Below are positions 45,400 to 50,150 of a DNA stretch of 50,150 nt, one piece after another. How positions within the stretch are numbered: position 1 is the stretch's first letter; each line of letters starts with the position of its first letter. Source of the stretch: Myxococcaceae bacterium (GTDB lineage Bacteria > Myxococcota > Myxococcia > Myxococcales > Myxococcaceae); assembly GCA_004173515.1 (NCBI GenBank), contig SECN01000007.1, forward strand, positions 1-50,150, in the 5' to 3' direction. A program made the translations under genes and the position numbers. The notes beneath the pieces are model-generated. The model was not told where the DNA came from. It ran no database searches and saw only the letters and a program-made list of their open reading frames with translations.

Positions 45400-45444
45400 A
45401 TCGCCACCCACCGTACAGCATGTCCGTCCGACACCGTACGCACC

Positions 45445-46425
45445 TCAGTCGACCTTCCACAGACGGAGGGCTTCCTCCGCGATGATGTCGGGGTTCTCCT
45501 CCTGGAAGAACAACTTCCCGCCCGGCACGAAGCGGATCCCCTGGGAGCCGGGGAACGTGCGGTCGAGGTAGCGCGCGTCCTCGTTCGAGAAGATGTCGTC
45601 GCTCTCGCCCCAGACGATGCGGACCGGGATGTGGGCGCGAAGGAGCTTCGCCTCGATTCCCGCCAGCGGGTTGGGGAGCAGCGCTTTGTGGAAGGCGTGG
45701 TACTGCGCCTTCCGCTTCGGCGAACTCACGACGGGAGAGGCGTAGGTCTCGATGACCTCGTGGGTGAGGGTGCTGGGGTTCTGGAAGACAGCCGCGCCGA
45801 ACGTCGAGCGGGCCATGGCCGGGTCGGCGAGCCACGCCGCGGTGGAGGCCGCGAGCGTCCCAGCGCGAGACATCTCAATGGCTGGCATGACCTTGGGCGG
45901 AGGGCTGTTCGGCTCGGTGTCGCAGTTCGTCAGGAGGAGCGTCCGGACCCGTTGCGGGAACTTGACCAGGAAGAGCTGGGCGACCGCGCCGCCGCTGTCA
46001 CTGGCGACGATGTCGACCTGGGAGGCGCCGAGCGAGTCGAGCAGGGCCGCGAGCATGTCCACCTGGGCAGCGGCGGCCAGCGACTGGTGCTCCGGAACCT
46101 CCGAGTAGCCCAGGCCCATGAAGTCAGGGGCGATGCAGCGCCGGATGTTGCAGAGCCGGTCGAACGCGCCGCGCCACTGGAAGCCATTGAGGGGGGCGCC
46201 GTGGAGGAACAAGGCCACATCACCGGAGCCTCGCTCCACGTAGGCAATCTTTCCGAACGAGAGCGGGGCGAAACGTCGCGCCGCGCGCCAGGCTGCCGCG
46301 TCCGTCACCTGGGCCGCCGTGACGCCCGCCGTGGTGGAGTGGGAATCCGGGTGGGATGCGCAAGCGCCGAACATGCTGGCCGCGAGGGCGATGGCAGCGA
46401 ACTTGAGGAAGAACCAACGTCTCAT
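45445..46425 (-). CDS. Alpha/beta-hydrolase fold protein, exported, with atypical catalytic His site
   Basis: 326 aa from ATG 46425 (GGAG eight nt upstream). Signal MRRWFFLKFAAIALAASMFG followed by C22, possibly a lipoprotein. The fold markers are LFLHGAPLNGFQWRG, the nucleophile elbow ASDSGGAV (S144) and GESDDIFS. The site that normally carries the catalytic His (GHFxQEENP) reads GKLFFQEENP, so L305 replaces the His. Some related proteins share this variant, so it may be a subfamily trait, but activity as a hydrolase is doubtful. Divergent from an AraC regulator. Confidence 0.8.
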   Translation of the reverse strand: MRRWFFLKFAAIALAASMFGACASHPDSHSTTAGVTAAQVTDAAAWRAARRFAPLSFGKIAYVERGSGDVALFLHGAPLNGFQWRGAFDRLCNIRRCIAPDFMGLGYSEVPEHQSLAAAAQVDMLAALLDSLGASQVDIVASDSGGAVAQLFLVKFPQRVRTLLLTNCDTEPNSPPPKVMPAIEMSRAGTLAASTAAWLADPAMARSTFGAAVFQNPSTLTHEVIETYASPVVSSPKRKAQYHAFHKALLPNPLAGIEAKLLRAHIPVRIVWGESDDIFSNEDARYLDRTFPGSQGIRFVPGGKLFFQEENPDIIAEEALRLWKVD

Positions 46426-46564
46426 GGGGAGCGCTCCAGAGGGAGAGAACGTGCCAATGATTGCAGCGAGCTCAGCTCGGCGCGCGCACACCTGGCCGTT
46501 CTCGAGCACAAACGGATGATCTTCCGTGTTGCAGCCCGGCAGTCCCAAGGAGAAGGTTCCCGCG

Positions 46565-47536
46565 ATGACTGATCGACCCTCGTGCTACCCGAACCTTCCG
46601 GCCGCGCTGGTGAAGAGCCTTGGCCCGGGGCGTAAGCCGTTGCTCGACGTGCTCACGTCTCCGGTTCCGTCCGGTCGGTTCGACTCGCCGGTGGATGACC
46701 GCCATGTCCTCTGTCTGCACGTGGGGGAGCCGGTGCCGGTGTCGTATCGCGTGGGAAACGCCGAGCGTCAGGCGGCGCGCATCCACGGTCAGTTCTGCGT
46801 GGTTCCGGCGGGGTCGAGCACGCGGTGGACGTTGTCGGGCCCGGCGCGGTCGTTGCTCCTGCGGCTGACGCCCGCGCTGATGAGGGAGGCCGCGGAGGCC
46901 AGGGGGTTGGGGGCGCAAGGGGCGGCACTGGATCCGGCCATCCACATCCGGGACGCGCAGGTCGAGCGCATCGGTTGGATGATGCAGGCCGAGGACCATG
47001 ATGGATATCCGGGTGGGAGGCTCTTCGTGGACAGCCTGGCGACGGCGCTCGCCGCACGGTTGTTCGCGTTGCAGTCCCCCACGGAGGCCTCGGCGTCGAA
47101 GCGTCGCCACGCATTGCCGGCGTGGCGGCTGCGGCAGGTGGTCGAGTACATCGAGGCGCACCTGGACGAGGATCTGACGCTGCCGGAGCTGGCGGGGGTG
47201 GCTGGGTTCAGCCTGTCTCACTTCAAGCCGCTGTTCAAACAGGCCACGGGACTGCCGGTTCATCGGTTCGTGCTGGAGCGTCGCGTGGAGCGCGCGCGGC
47301 TGCGCTTGATTGAAGGGCGCAAGAGCCTGCCGGAGATCGCGATGGAGGCGGGCTTCTCACACCCAAGCCACATGGCCCGCTGCCTGCGCCGCTTCCTGGG
47401 CATGAGCCCGACGGAGATCGCCCGGGCGTCACAGCACGTGGACGCGCAAGCCAGTCGTTTCGGACACCGGTGTGGAGACGCGGGCGAAGGTGCTCCGGCG
47501 TCCCCCTTCCTTGAAGCGCCGAGGCCCGCGAGGTAG
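46565..47536 (+). CDS. AraC family transcriptional regulator
   Basis: 323 aa from ATG 46565 (AAGGAGAAGG upstream). Two C-terminal helix-turn-helix units: DLTLPELAGVAGFSLSHFKP, LFKQATGLPVHRFVLERRVE and SLPEIAMEAGFSHPSHMARC with LRRFLGMSPTEIAR. The N-terminal half (1-200) is a cupin-like ligand domain (VCLHVGEP, GQFCVVPAG). Divergent from the hydrolase gene, which is its probable target. Confidence 0.92.
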   Translation: MTDRPSCYPNLPAALVKSLGPGRKPLLDVLTSPVPSGRFDSPVDDRHVLCLHVGEPVPVSYRVGNAERQAARIHGQFCVVPAGSSTRWTLSGPARSLLLRLTPALMREAAEARGLGAQGAALDPAIHIRDAQVERIGWMMQAEDHDGYPGGRLFVDSLATALAARLFALQSPTEASASKRRHALPAWRLRQVVEYIEAHLDEDLTLPELAGVAGFSLSHFKPLFKQATGLPVHRFVLERRVERARLRLIEGRKSLPEIAMEAGFSHPSHMARCLRRFLGMSPTEIARASQHVDAQASRFGHRCGDAGEGAPASPFLEAPRPAR

Positions 47537-47589
47537 AGATTGACGCCTCATCTCCGCAGGGGGCGGGGATTCAGGGCAGGGACGCCTTC

Positions 47590-49248
47590 ATGAACCCACG
47601 TGGTGCCGAGAAGGAATACCTCCAGGAGGGCCTGCGCAGCGGCCTCAAGCTCGACGCGCGCTTCGACGCCCTGAGGCCCCACCTCCACGTGTCGTGGATC
47701 TCCTGGGACAGCGGCTTCCGCAATTCGGGCCTGCGCGTGGGCGACCGGGTCATCGCCATCGACGGTCAGCCCGTCGTCAAGCCACCCGACCTCGCCACCA
47801 CGCAGCGCACCGTGCCCTTCATGCTCGGCCAGTACGCCGAGAACCAGACCTGGGACAAACAGGGGCGAAAGGAGGGCGACACGGTCCAGGTGCGAATCGT
47901 TCGCCGGCGCGAGCCCGGCGAGGGCTGGGAGGAGCACGCGTTCAGCGGCGCCCTGCTCCATGAACGCACCTGGAGCATCGCCGAGACGACGCGGCAGCTC
48001 ATCGGACCGGGAGGACCCGAGCGCATGGGGCGCGACGGCTTCGACGAGGCCTGGATGTCATGGCTCGAGAAGCGCGTCTTCGACTGGGAGCGCCTGCTCG
48101 ACAGCACCTTCGGCGCCTGGCGCACCTCGCGAGGGACGCGCGCGGAGCTCGCGAATCACCTCGGACACAAGGCCCGCGTCGACTTCCTCGTCGAGCATCA
48201 TCCCGGCCCCTTCGCGACGGCGATGCGCGAGGACTGGGAGACGGTGCGTGCCTGTCTCGAAGGAGACCTCGTCACGCTCCCGGCGGATGCCCTTGAGTTC
48301 CGCACCCGGGGCGAGGAGCAGGTGAAGGCCATCGGCCTCCTGGCCGCGGCGGCGTGGAAGGCCCTGCTGGAGGCGCGTGCAGGGGAGACGCTCGGCGCCT
48401 TCCCCGTCGTCGACCCCTTCCGGGGTGACCGCTCGGCGGTGATCGGCAAGCTGGTCTCACTGCCGACGCTGACGCAACGGGAGTGGCTGGTCGACATGGG
48501 CAAGAGCTACCTGGCCTGGAACCAGTCCGGCGCCTGGGTCTTCTGCCCCGCCAACACGCCGGCCATGAACAAGGTCTTCTCCGCCATGCAGCGCTACCAG
48601 AAGCGCGTTGCCCCGTCGGTGAGGCTCGACATCGCCGTGCTCGGCCGCATCCTTCCGGATCCCCGCCTGCTCGCGGGCTCGGGCCGCACCGCCGCCGGCC
48701 TGGAGGTGGAGCCCGTCGCCGCCCTGGTCGGCGGCGGGGTCTGCGTCGATGTCAGCGACCCGAGCGAGGGCGGACCGCGCTTCGCCGGAGAGGAGACGCT
48801 CCGCCAGGAGAGCTTCGGCGCTCCGGCCGACGACGCGAGCCCGCGCGAGGTCCTCTCCGCGATGATTTCGTCCGTGAAGCGCGGTGACCAGGAGACCTGG
48901 AACGGCCTCTTCGCGGACTGGCGCGCCGTGCCAGACGCCGACCGGCCCATCTACTACCCGGTCTGGACCTGGAACGGCCGCGACAGCGAGTGGGTGCGCG
49001 CGCGGCAACTCCTGCTCAACAAGGTGCTCGACGCGCGGGTGCGCTGGATGGGCGAGGCGCGGGTCGTCATCCGGGGCGACGAGGCCCCGGGCCTGCCGCG
49101 CGTGGAGGAGGTCGAGTTGGAGCTGGACCACGTCGGCCTCTTCGAGGGCCAGACCCGCACCTTCAACTCCGTCGACGTGCATCGGCGCTGGACGGTCCAA
49201 CGCCGCAACGGTGGCCCCTGGCGCATCACCAGCGAGCAGAGCCTGTAA
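47590..49248 (+). CDS. PDZ-like domain protein of unknown function
   Basis: 552 aa. A PDZ-type segment lies near residues 25-75 (SGFRNSGLRVGDRVIAIDGQ, the typical GLRxGDxIxxIDG loop). No signal peptide, protease triad or membrane segment. The rest is unassigned: helical parts (TWSIAETTRQLIGPGGPERM, WLEKRVFDWERLLD) and beta-rich parts (LGRILPDPRLLAGSGRTAAG, VWTWNGRDSEWVRA). The C-terminal 50 residues (VEEVELELDHVGLFEGQTRT) resemble a small beta-sandwich. Operon with the next gene, 10 bp away. Cytoplasmic location is inferred from the missing signal. Confidence 0.7.
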   Translation: MNPRGAEKEYLQEGLRSGLKLDARFDALRPHLHVSWISWDSGFRNSGLRVGDRVIAIDGQPVVKPPDLATTQRTVPFMLGQYAENQTWDKQGRKEGDTVQVRIVRRREPGEGWEEHAFSGALLHERTWSIAETTRQLIGPGGPERMGRDGFDEAWMSWLEKRVFDWERLLDSTFGAWRTSRGTRAELANHLGHKARVDFLVEHHPGPFATAMREDWETVRACLEGDLVTLPADALEFRTRGEEQVKAIGLLAAAAWKALLEARAGETLGAFPVVDPFRGDRSAVIGKLVSLPTLTQREWLVDMGKSYLAWNQSGAWVFCPANTPAMNKVFSAMQRYQKRVAPSVRLDIAVLGRILPDPRLLAGSGRTAAGLEVEPVAALVGGGVCVDVSDPSEGGPRFAGEETLRQESFGAPADDASPREVLSAMISSVKRGDQETWNGLFADWRAVPDADRPIYYPVWTWNGRDSEWVRARQLLLNKVLDARVRWMGEARVVIRGDEAPGLPRVEEVELELDHVGLFEGQTRTFNSVDVHRRWTVQRRNGGPWRITSEQSL

Positions 49249-49258
49249 GGAGCACTCC

Positions 49259-50150
49259 ATGGGCTGGTACTCAAGCCGCGTCTCTGAACTCAACGAACGG
49301 TTGAACCGCGCCTCGGAGGGCGCCCCCGACACGGTGAAGCGCGCTTTGAGCGACGCCATCGTGAAGGTTGGAAACGCGGCCGATCAAGCCCTGTCGGCCA
49401 TGCTCGACGCCAGCGAGCGCACCAGCGCCGGCAATCTGGGGACGCAGCGCAAGTGGCAGGAGCGCTGCGCCACGGCCACGGCCGACATCAGCCGCGCCTT
49501 TGGCGATGCCGCCAAGGACCACATGCTCTCGCCCGCCCTCCAGCTCTTCTGGTACCAGGCGCTGGAGCACGAGATGGTCTTCTTCGACTCCCTGGCCAAG
49601 GTGCAGACGCCCCAGCTCCACGACGACCTGCTCGTCCACCAGGACCTGCTCAACAAGATGCTGGGCGAGCTGTGGGACAAGTGGACCTTCCTGCTGTCCA
49701 AGGACGTCGTCTTCGAGAACGACCAGCGTCAGGTGGTGCAGCAGGTCTCACGGATGGCGCAGTCCATCGTCGACGAGACATCCCTGACGAAATCGACCGC
49801 AACCTGCTGGACGCGATGCAGGGTGACGCCGAAATCTACCAGGTGCAGAAGGGCCACTACCGCAACCTGGTGTCGGTCTACCAAAGCCTGGTGCAGGCGG
49901 AGAAGGGCAGCGTCCTGCTGCTCTTCAACGCGACGCGGGCGGAGGTCGACACGTACCGTGACAAGAACGACCTGGGCAAGGCCAAGGTCACGCTCGACCA
50001 GGCCAAGGGCTACCTCTCCGACTGGGCCTCTCGCGTGCCCAGCTCGGCCCAGCGAAGCGAGGCCTCCAGCTTCAAGGACAAGGTGTGCTCGGCCATCGAC
50101 ACCGACTGGAGGCTCACCGAGGAGCTCGACAACAAGTTCCGCGACAAGTT
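49259..50150 (+). pseudogene. Helical protein of unknown function, probably frameshifted; 3' end outside window
   Basis: ATG 49259 with AAGGAG 8 nt upstream, translationally close to the PDZ gene. The first 173 codons are helical (LNERLNRASEGAPDTVKRAL, YQALEHEMVFFDSLAKVQT) and end at IVDET. From about 49780 the reading frame with clear coding character is the one shifted by one base (EIDRNLLDAMQGDAEIYQVQ, KGHYRNLVSVYQSLVQAEKG, ATRAEVDTYRDKNDLGKAKV), while the original frame turns into Arg/Thr/Pro-rich noise with no stop. One missing base in ACATCCCT (ACCATCCCT would restore it) explains this. It may be a true mutation or a sequencing error. The intact product would be a long coiled-coil-like protein. 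Confidence 0.65.

Noticed and set aside
46443..46457. TGGCACG on the minus strand before the hydrolase at 45445-46425
   Set aside because: The -12 dinucleotide is CC, not the required GC.
46467..46479. 13-bp palindrome CGAGCTCAGCTCG in the hydrolase/AraC gap
   Set aside because: Short and GC-rich; AraC regulators usually bind direct repeats, so chance is likely.

Overview
The window is very GC-rich, with G or C at almost every third codon position. It carries Myxococcota-style features: a Cys-rich CGNG...GEQCDDGN repeat, lipoproteins with LWxxDGTxxGT repeats, many one-gene regulator/enzyme pairs, sigma-54 promoters and eroded IS remnants. I infer a myxobacterium of the Myxococcaceae (Corallococcus, Myxococcus or Pyxidicoccus type). 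No rRNA, tRNA, CRISPR array or intact mobile element was seen.

Layout. 0-10.4 kb: the 3' part of a VIT/VWA/TPR protein, an OsmC protein, a haloalkane-dehalogenase-like lipoprotein divergent from a LysR regulator, a small unknown protein, an ArsR/SRPBCC operon, a CpdB-type nucleotidase lipoprotein, and a methyltransferase divergent from a MarR regulator. 10.4-19.1 kb: an RND efflux pair (permease and adaptor, no outer-membrane channel), a short endonuclease V, an unknown Ser/Pro-rich protein behind a sigma-54 promoter, and a LytS/LytTR two-component pair. 19.1-29.6 kb: a decayed stretch, a DUF1801 protein, an NmrA-type reductase divergent from a TetR regulator, a large secreted PQQ-type sugar dehydrogenase with duplicated beta-trefoil domains, a second unknown protein behind a matching sigma-54 promoter, two methyltransferases, a hexapeptide acetyltransferase and a ricin-type lectin. 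29.8-41.9 kb: a TetR-SDR operon, an unknown protein, a flavin monooxygenase, an SxxK serine hydrolase, a YCII protein, a LysR regulator divergent from an NmrA/DUF1857 operon, and gene and transposase remnants. 40.3-50.1 kb: a DGT-repeat lipoprotein, a metzincin-like TPR lipoprotein, a bactofilin-like protein, a hydrolase divergent from an AraC regulator, and an operon of a PDZ-like protein and a helical protein that is probably frameshifted.

The main finding is a pair of matched control regions. Two genes 10 kb apart on opposite strands (starts at 15813 and 25943) each have a near-consensus -24/-12 (sigma-54) promoter. About 118 bp upstream of each lies a tandem pair of the same 16-bp dyad, consensus GGTGAYTGSSGTCATC. 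Both products lack a Sec signal and begin with a Ser/Thr/Pro/Ala-rich tail. This looks like an undescribed sigma-54 regulon with an unknown enhancer-binding activator.

A second element is a 36-bp structured repeat found at 21617 and 27067 (34/36 identical). Palindromic operators also overlap the starts of several autoregulated regulator genes. Most enzymes are housekeeping or accessory single genes rather than one pathway.
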